This document shows positions 48,701 through 56,170 of a stretch of DNA of 64,000 nt, in pieces. Each line of letters begins with the position of its first letter. Position 1 is the first letter of the stretch. The stretch spans positions 960,646 through 1,024,645 of the forward strand of contig CP137686.1 of the NCBI GenBank assembly GCA_037976565.1. Reading direction: 5' to 3'. The stretch is from Mesocentrotus franciscanus. Lineage: Eukaryota; Echinodermata; Echinoidea; Camarodonta; Strongylocentrotidae. The position numbers and the translations under genes were made by a program. The notes under the pieces are model-generated. The model was not told the origin of the DNA. It did not search any database and saw nothing but the letters and a program-made list of their open reading frames with translations.

Positions 48701-50348
48701 CAGAACCTTGCAGTACACACCAATACTTATATGCTAGATGATCAACCTTTTCTGATCAATTCCACACTGTTTCTTTCACAATGCAATCGCATGACCAGAA
48801 CTCAAATTTATCTTTAAGAAAGACATTAGGGATACCAAAATTGTTATAGGCCTATACATATTTACAACAACAAAATATTACAGGATAATAAATTACTGGA
48901 TAATATGCAAATAGATACATGTAATCTAGTATAGCAATTGAATGTACACTCTTAAATAACAATAAATATACAAATATATTTATAACTGATAATAAATTAT
49001 AATAATTAATAATAATAAATCGTCCTACATTCATGGCTAAGAAACAGACAATCAAACATTTTGTGCAAGCATGACAATTACAAATGTCATATCCTTGACA
49101 CTTCAAAAATAAAAAGCGTCAAGTGAAATTTTCCTAGCAATGAGGATGTATATGAATACCACATTTTATCATGTTGTTCTGCAAGCGCATCATTAACCAA
49201 TCGTTTGATTTTTACAAGAGAAATGTGCTGGAAAGCTAAAAGGAATTTAAGTAAAACTTTAGTTAAGACACTAAACAAAATTCCTCTTGTCATTTTATCT
49301 TATTGGGAATCGATATTGCAAGATTGTTTGAACATGTATTTAAAGGTGTTCACAGAGCTTGCCATTCTCAATGATCTGTCCAACTGATTCCATGCTATAA
49401 TTGAAGATACGAGGGGTCTATGTTTAAAGCATTCTGTTTTATACTTTGGCACAGAAAGTAAACCTTCACCTGCCTGTCTCGTATTATACTGATGAATGTC
49501 ACTTACTTTAATTAAACTTTCTTGTAAATAGGATGGCGTCACATTATGTGTGCATTTGTACATCATATATTATCACGCTGAAATTCAAAACGTTTCTCAA
49601 TTGGCATCCATTTCAGATTGCTAATCAACTCACTTGATGGAGTCTCGTAAATTTTGTTTCAAATTTTTCTAGCAGCTCGTTTTAAACTTTCTTGAGTTTA
49701 TCCGTTTGTTTCTAATACCGATTTGACCACACAGAGGAACAAATCAAAGTGAGGCAATACGAGTGCATTATAAAGCAAATTTAAAGATGTTATTGGTAAA
49801 TAGTCCTTTAGTTAGCTCGTTTTATTACACTGATATTTCTTTGCGTTACTTTTGTTACTTTGTCAACGTGCTTGGACCAATTCAATTCTTCATCGATTAA
49901 TATACCAAGACATTTCAGTACCTTTCCATTTACAGAAAAGTTGAAGGTTGCTATTTTGTTTAAATTTGCACGCATCTTAATCTGAGAGCCCAAATCGAAC
50001 AAATTCTTTAATTTTCCGCTATGACGTTCATGTACATTATAAAAAAAAGGAAAATGGTTTTAATATAAGAGCTTATATGAGACACAACTTCCAAATGCTG
50101 TTTACACAAAGAGATATCTCTTTGGTTTACACCACCATAATTTCAATCAATTATTATACAAAGCCAATTTGAAACCCAGTTATTATCAGCGTTTTAAATA
50201 AACTGCTAAAATGAAAACCGCCATTCGTCATATAAAAACATAATGTTTCATGTATGTATCAGGATATTACCGTGTTTTACAACTTTATTCGCTTACCTCC
50301 ATGAACATGCAGCATTACAACGCCAAATATTATCCTCATAAAATCCAT
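25335..50348 (-). CDS. Tie-like receptor without a kinase domain: 2 Ig, 3 EGF, 2 FN3, TM, short YENT tail
   Basis: Eleven coding exons (50348-50297, 41815-41492, 40715-40428, 38735-38598, 37918-37763, 36692-36555, 30658-30344, 29566-29493, 28953-28704, 26409-26322, 25428-25335) total 1917 nt, 638 residues plus TAG. Phases match at every junction (1 for seven junctions, then 0, 1, 2). Domains: signal peptide 1-17; Ig-like 18-125; Ig-like 126-221; EGF 222-267, 268-319 and 320-365; FN3 366-470; FN3 about 471-578; TM about 587-606; tail 609-638. Tie1/2 hallmarks seen: [10 protein letters not shown] in EGF2, LRLIVR closing Ig2, CICPPGF in EGF1, CDRF in EGF3, and GGEG...LPPTG between FN3 modules. 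Family knowledge: Tie receptors are angiopoietin-type tyrosine kinases with three Ig, three EGF, three FN3 and a kinase. Here the third Ig, third FN3 and kinase are missing. A role as a ligand-binding co-receptor, decoy or adaptor-recruiting receptor is inference. Confidence 0.87.
25580..25800. repeat. (att)n-type microsatellite block
   Basis: Imperfect tat/att trinucleotide repeats with atc and gtt interruptions, in the last Tie-like intron. The long ORF predicted across it is an artefact of repeat composition. Confidence 0.9.
26030..26155. repeat. (ga)n purine-rich microsatellite
   Basis: agagagag runs with gacagaaa interruptions, inside the Tie-like intron between the TM and tail exons. 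Confidence 0.9.
26322..26409 (-). CDS. Tie-like receptor exon 10: transmembrane helix
   Basis: 88 nt, phase 1 to phase 2. Acceptor CTTCCTAG|GT, donor CCATG|GTAAGC. It encodes [10 protein letters not shown] followed by an uninterrupted hydrophobic run ([16 protein letters not shown]), a single TM helix at about residues 587-606. The phase fits both neighbours, so this exon was found from phase and hydrophobicity rather than ORF length. Confidence 0.88.
26729..27309. mobile_element. 581 bp MITE with ~60 bp imperfect terminal inverted repeats
   Basis: gcctcggtcacacctttgcg at 26732 pairs with cgcaaaggtgtgactgaggc at 27309 and pairing continues for about 60 bp. The core has further foldback (caggcgatggtaatt... 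with its inverse, and several cttgatatcaag palindromes). It is nested in the 26619-28472 element. Confidence 0.85.
27930..28026 (+). pseudogene. Captured C2H2 zinc-finger fragment, frameshifted
   Basis: The plus strand carries cacactggagagaaaccc, the THTGEKP linker of C2H2 zinc fingers, followed one frame off by [18 protein letters not shown]...CYH. The CxxC half and hydrophobic core of one finger are clear. A single-base shift between linker and finger, the loss of the usual His spacing and an adjacent stop-rich context mark it as dead. It lies within a transposon-like element. Confidence 0.8.
28704..28953 (-). CDS. Tie-like receptor exon 9: remainder of FN3 domain 2
   Basis: 250 nt, phase 0 to phase 1. 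Acceptor TCTTTGAAG|TTT, donor ACAA|GTAGGT. It encodes [40 protein letters not shown] and a stalk-like TSQTQT. FN3 tyrosine-corner logic (PETNY) is visible. NIS and NYS are sequons. Confidence 0.9.
29493..29566 (-). CDS. Tie-like receptor exon 8: first part of FN3 domain 2
   Basis: 74 nt; starts in phase 1 after CGTGTAG and ends in phase 0 at TGGCTG|GTAAGA. It encodes [11 protein letters not shown]...LLITWL, the A-B strands of an FN3 with the conserved Trp. The exon is required because exon 9 starts in phase 0 and exon 7 ends in phase 1; 74 nt restores the frame exactly. Confidence 0.9.
30344..30658 (-). CDS. Tie-like receptor exon 7: fibronectin III domain 1
   Basis: 315 nt, phase 1-1. Acceptor CAATCAAG|TT after a pyrimidine tract, donor TTGC|GTGAGT. 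It contains the FN3 core [17 protein letters not shown] and [23 protein letters not shown]. The GGEG turn and the terminal TAS run match Tie2 FN3-1. NVTAS is a sequon. Confidence 0.93.
31446..31872. repeat. Segmental duplication, copy A
   Basis: About 430 bp starting ctcctaatttgttcacaat and ending ttataattgaatttgtcgat, nearly identical to 32667-33107. Contains micro-exon copy A. No TIRs seen, so duplication rather than transposition is likely. Confidence 0.88.
31697..31717 (-). other. Second copy of the EGF-start micro-exon, altered donor
   Basis: Same acceptor and CLAGRF coding as the copy at 32949, but the distal donor is changed. A GTAAGA inside the copied sequence would end the exon at 31697 (21 nt, frame kept). 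The distal alternative, AG|GTGATG at 31678, would break frame. It lies inside a recent duplication of about 430 bp. Confidence 0.3.
31995..32215. repeat. Pyrimidine-rich low-complexity tract
   Basis: Almost entirely C/T on the plus strand. All overlapping ORFs (Ser/Phe/Leu-rich, or Glu/Lys/Arg-rich on the other strand) are composition artefacts. Confidence 0.9.
32667..33107. repeat. Segmental duplication, copy B
   Basis: Direct-orientation partner of 31446-31872, offset about 1.22 kb. It has a small insertion (cctgcgtcac) next to the micro-exon donor and a longer poly-T. It contains the better-preserved micro-exon. Confidence 0.88.
32914..32949 (-). other. Candidate 12-codon micro-exon resembling the start of an EGF module
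   Basis: On the minus strand, CTTTTACAG is followed by 36 nt (phase 1-1) encoding (K)[11 protein letters not shown], then the donor CAG|GTAGGT. The C-x3-G-x-FG-x2-C spacing resembles the opening of Tie EGF modules. The rest of an EGF is absent. It could be spliced in without breaking frame between EGF3 and FN3, or be a relic of a fourth EGF exon. A near-identical copy lies at 31697-31717. Not included in the 638-residue model. Confidence 0.4.
33462..33735. repeat. (ga)n purine-rich microsatellite
   Basis: About 270 bp of gagaga with aaag and gggg interruptions; purine strand is plus. The overlapping long ORFs on both strands are artefacts. Confidence 0.92.
34261..34382. repeat. Inverted repeat with ~24 bp arms
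   Basis: cacttccagcatctttctta at 34261 is inverted at about 34362-34381 (taagaaagatgctggaagtg), separated by about 80 bp. A (ta)n run abuts the left arm. Confidence 0.8.
34665..35356 (+). pseudogene. LINE 3' fragment with (aaac)n tail
   Basis: Near 34690 the plus strand reads [17 protein letters not shown] and then [10 protein letters not shown], the terminal motif of CR1/RTE-like LINE RTs. About 500 bp of 3' UTR-like sequence (with a (ta)n at 35200-35227) and an aaataaaacaaacaaacaaa tail follow. 5'-truncated. Confidence 0.75.
36257..36415. repeat. Near-perfect foldback of ~160 bp
   Basis: ggggacgttacatcctgcta at 36307 and its inverse at 36350-36369 flank a cctcggcatgcctcgg centre. Pairing extends outward through tagttgttttaatagg and the atgactgc/gcagtcat ends. 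It would form a long hairpin in the intron just 3' of EGF exon 6 (36692-36555). Confidence 0.9.
36555..36692 (-). CDS. Tie-like receptor exon 6: EGF-like module 3
   Basis: 138 nt, phase 1-1, acceptor GTATTAG|AA, donor CAAA|GTAAGT. It encodes [17 protein letters not shown], then [10 protein letters not shown] and [10 protein letters not shown]. The CDRF motif and the final GWxGxxC match Tie EGF3. In Tie receptors a third Ig domain follows; no such exon was found between here and 30658. Confidence 0.93.
37022..37189. repeat. 168 bp foldback MITE
   Basis: ataaggggttttcgttttac at the left and its inverse at the right, with pairing continuing through cacgacgagaacgtggac. A repeated gtgacgtccttttaagg centre. 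No coding content. Confidence 0.9.
37625..37722 (+). repeat. SINE 3' end with (att)n tail
   Basis: gcagggcccttagggagaacagt ... gggtaaaacaat is followed by tattattattatt repeats. 5'-truncated SINE in the intron before Tie-like EGF exon 6. Confidence 0.55.
37763..37918 (-). CDS. Tie-like receptor exon 5: EGF-like module 2
   Basis: 156 nt, phase 1-1. It encodes [15 protein letters not shown], a longer loop, then [19 protein letters not shown]. The DPYGCSC...G(W/Y)KGLxC block is the most diagnostic Tie1/2 feature in the window. Donor ACAG|GTATCT is slightly weak. A degenerate copy of this exon lies upstream at 38095-38203. Confidence 0.95.
38095..38203 (-). pseudogene. Degenerate duplicate of Tie-like EGF-2 exon
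   Basis: After an ATGCAG acceptor-like site the minus strand reads [16 protein letters not shown], clearly a copy of [16 protein letters not shown] from exon 5 (37918-37763). The second EGF cysteine is Phe, the [10 protein letters not shown] half is lost, and no donor follows. I read it as an exon duplication that has decayed. The upstream exon 4 joins exon 5 directly in phase. Confidence 0.82.
38598..38735 (-). CDS. Tie-like receptor exon 4: EGF-like module 1
   Basis: 138 nt, phase 1-1. The spacing is ACSAGRY...[19 protein letters not shown], then [12 protein letters not shown]. NGGxCHxxTGxCICPPGF is almost the Tie EGF1 signature. Acceptor AATTTCAG|CA, donor ATGG|GTAAGA. Confidence 0.94.
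39240..39568. mobile_element. 329 bp hAT-type MITE with 8 bp target duplication
   Basis: Starts CAGGGGCAGCGATCC, ends ATCGCCGCCCCTG. The flanks are GCTACAGG (39232-39239) and GCTAAAGG (39569-39576), 7 of 8 matching. A second truncated copy of the left part lies at 58234-58420. Confidence 0.85.
39652..39763. repeat. (caatt)n pentanucleotide array
   Basis: Tandem caattcaattcaatt with ctatt and caact variants, about 22 units. Confidence 0.95.
40428..40715 (-). CDS. Tie-like receptor exon 3: Ig-like domain 2
   Basis: 288 nt, 96 codons, phase 1-1. It begins after TTTTCAG and encodes [32 protein letters not shown] and the closing LLRLIVRG. The VxKGD start and the GGVY...LRLIVR end match the cysteine-poor second Ig domain of Tie2. 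N-glycosylation sequons (NVT, NGT) are present. Confidence 0.92.
40817..40948. repeat. Short foldback with cacaccg ends
   Basis: attcacaccgacaagaccgac at the left and gtcggtgtgttgttttggcggtgtgac at the right pair imperfectly. The terminus resembles the gcctcggtcacacc end of the MITE at 26729. Confidence 0.6.
41492..41815 (-). CDS. Tie-like receptor exon 2: Ig-like domain 1
   Basis: 324 nt, phase 1-1, acceptor TTTTCAG|CA, donor GATG|GTAATT. It contains FFKCYKSS (first Ig Cys), [10 protein letters not shown] and [16 protein letters not shown] (second Cys after a tyrosine-corner-like motif). The latter parallels the GAYFCEG segment of Tie2 Ig1. A phase-1-flanked single-domain exon is usual for extracellular modules. 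Confidence 0.88.
42479..42752. repeat. Long (ga)n microsatellite with upstream 38 bp tandem duplication
   Basis: From about 42563 to 42720 the strand is almost pure ga, including an unbroken run of over 70 bp. Directly upstream, the 38 bp segment agagatgaatagattcagag... is present twice. Located in intron 1 of the Tie-like gene. Confidence 0.95.
43029..43180 (-). pseudogene. LINE RT C-terminal remnant (3' part of the split copy)
   Basis: Minus-strand [11 protein letters not shown] and following residues continue the motif (R-R-Y-D-L-C...FF-K) found at the end of the fragment at 47267. The LxxRRxxLCxxFFK element is typical of the C-terminus of CR1-like RTs. The two parts abut the duplicated CACATAGG. 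Confidence 0.82.
45484..46620. repeat. Tandem array of ~110 bp units with a GCGCGAAGCGC palindrome
   Basis: About ten units. Each includes ccgcgcgaagcgcgg, aagctttgacgtttcatt, a gacgattcgttgtaccgttctcgac segment and ctaaatccttgtctgaattcag. Units vary by small indels and truncation. Confidence 0.93.
46778..47080. repeat. Pyrimidine-rich low-complexity tract
   Basis: ttctttttcc-type sequence on plus. It gives long spurious ORFs on both strands. Lies inside the nested hAT element. Confidence 0.9.
47267..47910 (-). pseudogene. LINE reverse transcriptase fragment (5' part of a split copy)
   Basis: Minus strand: [25 protein letters not shown], then [17 protein letters not shown] and the catalytic [11 protein letters not shown], followed by the C-terminal [13 protein letters not shown]. 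An intact RT core, truncated upstream at about 47910. It is separated from its C-terminus (43180-43030) by the 4.07 kb hAT-like insertion. Confidence 0.9.
48049..48434. mobile_element. piggyBac-like MITE, copy 1
   Basis: About 380 bp flanked by TTAA (48049 and about 48431), with AGGCATC/GGATCCCT-type short inverted ends. More than 90 percent similar by eye to 63555-63954. No ORF. Confidence 0.75.
49290..50030 (-). pseudogene. Second decayed LINE RT fragment in Tie-like intron 1
   Basis: Minus strand: [20 protein letters not shown] (the xxxLGxxIDxxLxW motif) at 49910, then later frames with YNTRQAGEG and [20 protein letters not shown] at 49300-49566. Order and motifs are those of the RT tail of a non-LTR element. 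Frameshifts throughout. Confidence 0.82.
50297..50348 (-). CDS. Tie-like receptor exon 1: start codon and signal peptide
   Basis: ATG at 50348, then [17 protein letters not shown] and a phase-1 GGAG|GTAAGC donor. The residues form a short hydrophobic secretion signal, and the phase fits the acceptor at 41815. It is the best signal-peptide exon I found upstream of the Ig exons, but at 52 nt and without residue conservation it is less certain than the domain exons. The intron that follows is about 8.5 kb. Confidence 0.72.
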
Positions 50349-50519
50349 GGTTAATTTGATAACGAATTACCGACGTGACCAGTGACCAAAGTATCCATGA
50401 GAAAACCAAATGACTGAAAGCCTAATTACGTATTGTTAGATACGCAACTTGTTTCAGTTGAGGAAGTACTGTGAATATTAACCACTGCCGAAGAAATATA
50501 AACAATTCATAATTGAAAA

Positions 50520-51060
50520 CAGGGTGTCCAAAAAATGCAACGATATTTTGATTGGCAATATCTTTAAAAACTACTTAAACATCCTCAATGAAATTTAGTA
50601 AAATGTTGTAGTATAGTATCTCATAGCATGACTCTATGTGAATTCCACAATGATTTAAGCTATAAAATTACAAAGATTGTTTTTGTAATTTTGAAATTCT
50701 TACAGACAGAGAGAGTGCGCTCAATAAAACCACTGCACAAAAGTCACTTCTGCATTTCACGACAAAACTTGTCATTGAAGTCATTCTAAGAATTCAGCTT
50801 TCTTAATGAAATCCCCAAATTCATGAATATGTATTGAATCTAGCCTGTCACTTAATATAAGTTTTAAAAAAAAAGTTTGTCAGGTAAGTTTGACATCTTC
50901 TACAACTACATCATTATACCGTGAACAATACTGTGGAAAACAACAGAGCAATGTTTTAAAAGAAAACAAGTCAACGCAAAGCGTATCCCATCGCCGGGTA
51001 CAAATGGCCTACATAGGCTACGTCAGAAAAAGTTACCACCGTTAGACTTTACTATAATTA
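50520..51060. other. Non-genic stretch upstream of the Tie-like start
   Basis: AT-rich DNA with agggtgtccaaaaaatgcaa near its start. No ORF with supported similarity. The Tie-like promoter should lie near 50349-50520 but no TATA or initiator can be assigned. Confidence 0.4.
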
Positions 51061-51610
51061 GCCATTTTTGCAAATTTATTGAGCTGTGACCTTTGACCTT
51101 TGACGTACATACACAACAACATTACTTATACGTTATTGAATGAAAATCACATGTTCGCATATATAATTAGGTATTTTCGCATATTTAATGAGCTATGACC
51201 TTTGACCTTTGACGTACATACTCAACAACATTACTTATACGTTATTGAATGAAAACCACATGTTCGCATATATAATTAGGTATTTTCGCATCTTTAATGA
51301 GCTATGACCTTTGACCTTTGACCTACATACTCCGAAATCGAACTTAGGCTGTATTTTGATACCATGTACCTTCATATCGAATCTCATTAAAATCCGTCAA
51401 GCACTACCAAAGTTATCGAACGGAAACCACATTTTCGTATACATAATTAGCTATTTTTGTATATTTTAATGAACTATGACCTTTGACCTTTGACCTACAC
51501 ACTCCGAAATCAAACTTAGGCTGAATTTTGATACCATGTACCTTCATATCAAATTTCATTAAAATCCGTCAAACATTACTAAAGTTATCGAACGGAATCC
51601 AAATATTCAA
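51060..51610. repeat. Tandem array, four ~110-170 bp units with tgacctttgacct cores
   Basis: Each unit has tgacctttgacctttgac, tacatactc or cacactccg, and catgttcgcatatataatta or equivalent. Cores at 51087, 51196, 51305 and 51477. Confidence 0.9.
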
Positions 51611-51659
51611 ATACATAATTTTTGAAACGTTTAAAATTGTCTGGAACATATAGAAAATT

Positions 51660-52760
51660 ACTTGGCTGGGGTTTCGAGTGATTTTTAGTATGTAGAGGCC
51701 CGCTTTAGGGCCCCTGGTGGGGTCGAGGGGGCAGAATCCCCGGAAACTTAGAGGTTTTAAGCATTAAATTACGGTCAGATGAGCATATTTTTGAGTCCTT
51801 ATTTGTGACACTGGCAGGTCACTAATTGGCGTGGGGTCCAAGGGGCGGAGCCCCCAGAAACTTAGGGGTTTAGAAATTAAATTACTTTCAAATGAGCATC
51901 CAGGGGCCCGCCTAAGGGCCCTTTGTGGTATCCAGGGGGCAGAGCCCCCGAATGCTCAGGGGTTTTAGGCATTTATTTACGGTCAGATGAGCATCCAGGG
52001 GCCCGCCTTAGGGCCCTTAGTTGGGTCCAGGGGGCAGAGCCCCCGGAAGCTCAGGAGTATTAGGCGTTTAATTACGGTCAGATGAGCATATTTTGATACC
52101 TCATTATTTTGTGACACTGGCAGGTCACTAATTGGCGTGGGGTCCAGTGGCGGAGCCCCCAGAAACTCAGGGGTTTTAGGCATTGAATTACCGTCAGATG
52201 AGCATCCAGGGGCCCGCCTTAAGGCCCTTAGTTGGGTCCAGGGGGCAGAGCCCCCGGAAGCTCAGGAGTATTAGGCGTTTAATTACGGTCAGATGAGCAT
52301 ATTTTGATACCTCATTATTTTGTGACACTGGCAGGTCATTATTCTTTCTTTCTTTCTGGTTTGGGGTTTCGAGTGATTTCTAGTATCCAGGGGCCCAACT
52401 TAGGGCCTATGGTGGGGTCGAGGGGGCAGAGTCCCCGGAAACTCAGAGGTTTTAGGCATTTAATTACGGTCAGATGAGCATATTTTGATACCTTATTTGT
52501 GACACTGGCAGGTCACTAATTGGCGTGGGGTCCAAGGGGCGAAGCCCCATGAAACTCAGAGATTTTTAGCGTTAAATTACCGTCAGATGAGCATCCAGGG
52601 GCTCGCCTCAGGGCCCTAGGTGGAATTCAGGGGGCAGAGCCCCCGGAAGCTCAGGGGCTTTAGGCATTCAATCACGGTCAGATGAGCATATGTTGATACC
52701 TCATTTTTTTTAATGACACTGGCAGGTCACTATTCTTTCTTTCTTTCTTTCTCTTTCTTT
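51660..52760. repeat. Complex higher-order tandem array (ggggcccgcc / ggcagagcccccgg units)
   Basis: Interleaved units: ccaggggcccgccttagggc, gggtccagggggcagagccc, ttacggtcagatgagcat and gtgacactggcaggtcac, repeated at least six times with ttctttcttt spacers. Palindromic ggggcccg and gggctctgcccc cores. Confidence 0.9.
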
Positions 52761-53099
52761 CTATTTCTCTTTAATATACCCCCACCCGCCACATCAGTAC
52801 GCCAGTGGTGACCAGTGGCGTATCTGGCGCTTGGCCTGTTGGGGCGAGAGGGGCGCAAAAGCATATCCCACGCCTGTCATATCGAAACATAACACCCACT
52901 TCTTATTTAGAACATGGGAAGGGGAGGGCTTTTACCAGGCTTTCACTCCCGCCGGAAGAACATTCTGAGATTTTTAAGTCCATACAGAGCATTATAATGG
53001 CTAAAGTTTCTAAATTCCGAAAGAAAATTTATATTTACACCTATGGTGTCGAGGGGCTCCTTCTTCATGTTTTGTTCGGTAATGAATAAGGTTAGTGTC

Positions 53100-54890
53100 T
53101 GTGGGTGTCATCATGGTCATGTACGCTAAACTCCCTCGAAACCCGCCCTAAACACTGAGTTTTGTGAATCCTTATCAGCATACGTCGGCTCTTGCAGGAG
53201 CCGTAAGAGTTCATTATTCCTCGATCATATCAAATAGTTATGTATTTGAGATGGCCAGATACTGTAAATCAATAACCATTTCCAATAGGATCAGCCTAAA
53301 TATATGTGTGAAAACAAGTCATTTGTCGTAAGTGATGTAACAAAGATGTCGGGCTCGGTATTAAGTTTCAAAAAGTAGACTTTATTGACCTGCAATATGA
53401 TAACTATAATATCATTACAAGTTGTGTTTTATACCCTTCAGAACCAGAGTGAAAAGACTGGTTGTTTACTATATTACTTTTACAAATTTATACGTAGCAG
53501 GTTCTTTGGAACAAACATGCCAAGAAAGACAACTTGTAGTTTTTGTACGATTAAAGTTGTATAGGCGAATACTCCACCCTTGCATACAAAATAGCGTACA
53601 AAGAGCAACAACATGAACATGGAGAGACACCTCAGGCCTGGGCCTGAGACACCTACTTGCGTTTCGTGAGAGGTTGAAGTATCCGGGCCAGCTATTAATA
53701 CTTTTTTTTATTGAGTAAGTTTTGAAGAAGACCATAAACGAGTACTCACTCTCCAATCGTATTGGTTATTGGGGAATTTGGAATGTCATCAAATATGTGT
53801 TTTCCTTTTAACACAATAATTGTTTTGCCACTCAATTCAGGCCTGACTAAATATATAATTTTTCGTAAGGCAACAGACAAGTTATTTTGTCATATAACTG
53901 ATTAACATTTGAAGATATCCTACACTAGTGCCTGGCTGTGCGTGTCCCATATTTGATCAGGTTTAGAAAGGTTGTGGTTGACATGACTAAAACAAAATTG
54001 ATTGGCTTGCATATATCTGTATTACTGTATAAAAGGTTAAACAAAAATAAAAGAGTATTCGAGCTTTCGACAAGGCGTTTCACACAGTAAATTGCACCTG
54101 AAATTGCATTATGTTCATTATAAGTTCCAAACGCTTTCTTTCATACAAATACACACAAAAAAGTTCCAAAAGCTTGAATGTATACTATTTCACAAGATGT
54201 AATATAACAATATAAATAATTCTAATTATACACTTACATGCAAATGCCAGGCATGATCATTTTTTCGTTTCTTTCTGCCTGCAAAATAGTTTTCTTCTGC
54301 ATTTTGTTTTGTTGCTGTTATGAATTTATTGTTATCATGTAAGTAACAAAAACAATTCTTGTTTTTGTTTGTTTGTTGTAAATCTTTTGAGTATCTATGC
54401 TTATACTTATTCTGTAAATCTTCAATCTGGTCTTGTTATACTCTCATCTTATCCTAATTTCAAATTTTCATTTTCAGTTTTTGTGTAGGTGGCAGCACTA
54501 ATAAGGCATTTCCTTTCTAGCTGTCTCCTCATTCTCATAAATACTCACTTTTCCCTATATTTTGTCCAGATTACCTTTATGATGTATATTATATTATATG
54601 ATTTTGTTTGATTTGATTTATTTACCAACAGCAATACAGTAATACATTTCATGCAATGTGTTTACATATACAAGAAGAGAAACTATTGGTTGGTAAAAGG
54701 GGGCCAGATAATATCACATGTGCTAGTCGAGCCTAACCCCTTAAACAGCTATCATTGTAATGTATGTTTTTTTTAACTTTATATGTATGCGATATTGTAT
54801 GTTATTTATTTAAATGTTTTTTATGATGAATGATATAAATTCGACAATCAATCTATCTATCTATCAAACAGGAATAAATAAATAAATATA
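53100..54890. other. Intergenic DNA without recognisable genes
   Basis: Short ORFs only; the longest (minus 53756-53469) shows no domain I recognise, no coding bias and no splice context. Contains ctatctatctatc at 54850. Confidence 0.55.
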
Positions 54891-54954
54891 TAAATACATT
54901 TGTACAATAATAGTTGTAAAATGATGACAGAAGAAGCGATACAAATCGCAACTG

Positions 54955-55496
54955 ATCTTCCTTCTTTTCCCCCTTTCTTCTCTTCTTCCTCTTTATTTTC
55001 GTTTCCTTTCTCTTTTTTCCCTTTCCCTTTCCTACATTCTCTTTTTCTCTTTTTTGCTGGGGAGGCCTTTGGCCCCTCCCGATCTACACCTTGTTGGCGG
55101 GATTAATCGCAACTGATCTTCCCTATTGTTCACCCTTTTCTTTTCTTCTTCCTCTTTTTGTTCCCTTTAGCTCTCCTCTTTCCCTTTCCCTTCCTTCTCT
55201 CTTTTTGGGGGCAGGGGGAGCTTTGCCCCCTATCCACAACTTGTTGGCGAGAAAACGCAGCTGATATCCCCTTCTTCTCTTTTCCCTCTCTTTTTCCTTC
55301 CCTTTATCTCCTCTTTTCCGTTGTTCTTTCCCTTTCCTTCCCTCTCTCTTTTTTTTTTGCTGGGGGGGGAGGCAACTGCCTGGGAGGCAAGGCCCTTTCG
55401 CCCCCCCCCCATCTCCTTCTTTTTCCCTTTTTCTTTTCTTCTTCTTCTTCTTCTTTCTTTCATTTTCTCTCCTCTTTCCCTTTCCCTCCTTTTCCT

Positions 55497-55548
<52 letters not shown>

Positions 55549-55550
55549 AT
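54955..55550. repeat. Pyrimidine-rich repeats with ~100 bp units, ending in (ct)n
   Basis: Three approximate repeats of gcaactgatcttccct/ctttccctttccc/tttgctgggg(gg)aggc...ttgttggcg, then (ct)n at 55497-55543. The ORFs of 77-164 aa here are artefacts on both strands. Confidence 0.88.
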
Positions 55551-55931
55551 TTTGTTGGTGGTGGTGGGGGGATCCGCGCCTGTTATTACATAAATACCTA
55601 CTGGATGTACGTATCACCTAATAACGTAAAATCTGTATAGCGCATGTTACAATGCAATTACAATGTAGTTCTATATGCGCCTTACATTATAACCTTTGGG
55701 AAAATGAATATAATACAGGAAAATGTAAGCATTACCGTACGCAAAGATTGGTCTTAAGTGAAAGAAGATAATAATATTCTCAATTGTTATGGTTAAAGAA
55801 TTCCAAAGAGCAGGAGCTGATGCCATGAATAATCGGTTTCAATACGTATTCATGTTTACAGGGTGTATAGCCAGAAGATGTATTGATGATCGAAGATTAC
55901 GTTTGGTGTATGTTCATGAATAAGTGCTGAT

Positions 55932-56170
55932 ATATGAGGTTGCTCAGTGGTATTTAGAGCAGTGGTCTCGTAATCGGGAGGTCCCGGGTTCGAAAGCAAG
56001 TCAATGCGCTCGTGCCCTTTGTTAAGGCATTAGTCCTCATTACCAAGTCCCTCGGGAAGGACTTCCAGCTGTCGGTCCCCTAGTTGTTTACTTACAAGCT
56101 TATACGTGCTTTTTTAGCAGTCAGGTAAAACCAAGGAGTTATTCTCCTTGGTAAAACAATAATCAACTAT
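55932..56170 (+). repeat. tRNA-derived SINE in the Tie-like/CASK intergenic region
   Basis: gttgctcagtggta and cccgggttcgaaa form A and B boxes around a Thr-like ctcgtaa anticodon loop. The 3' half of the tRNA is degraded (gaaagcaag) and followed by a SINE body. Not a functional tRNA. Confidence 0.8.

Noticed and set aside
55123..55640. ORFs of 160-164 aa on both strands, the longest in this part of the window
   Set aside because: They translate pyrimidine/purine-biased simple repeats (Arg/Glu/Lys on one strand, Ser/Leu/Phe on the other). No domain, no splice context.
55940..56000. Possible tRNA-Thr (CGT anticodon)
   Set aside because: T-arm and 3' acceptor strand are degraded after gttcgaaa; a SINE body follows.
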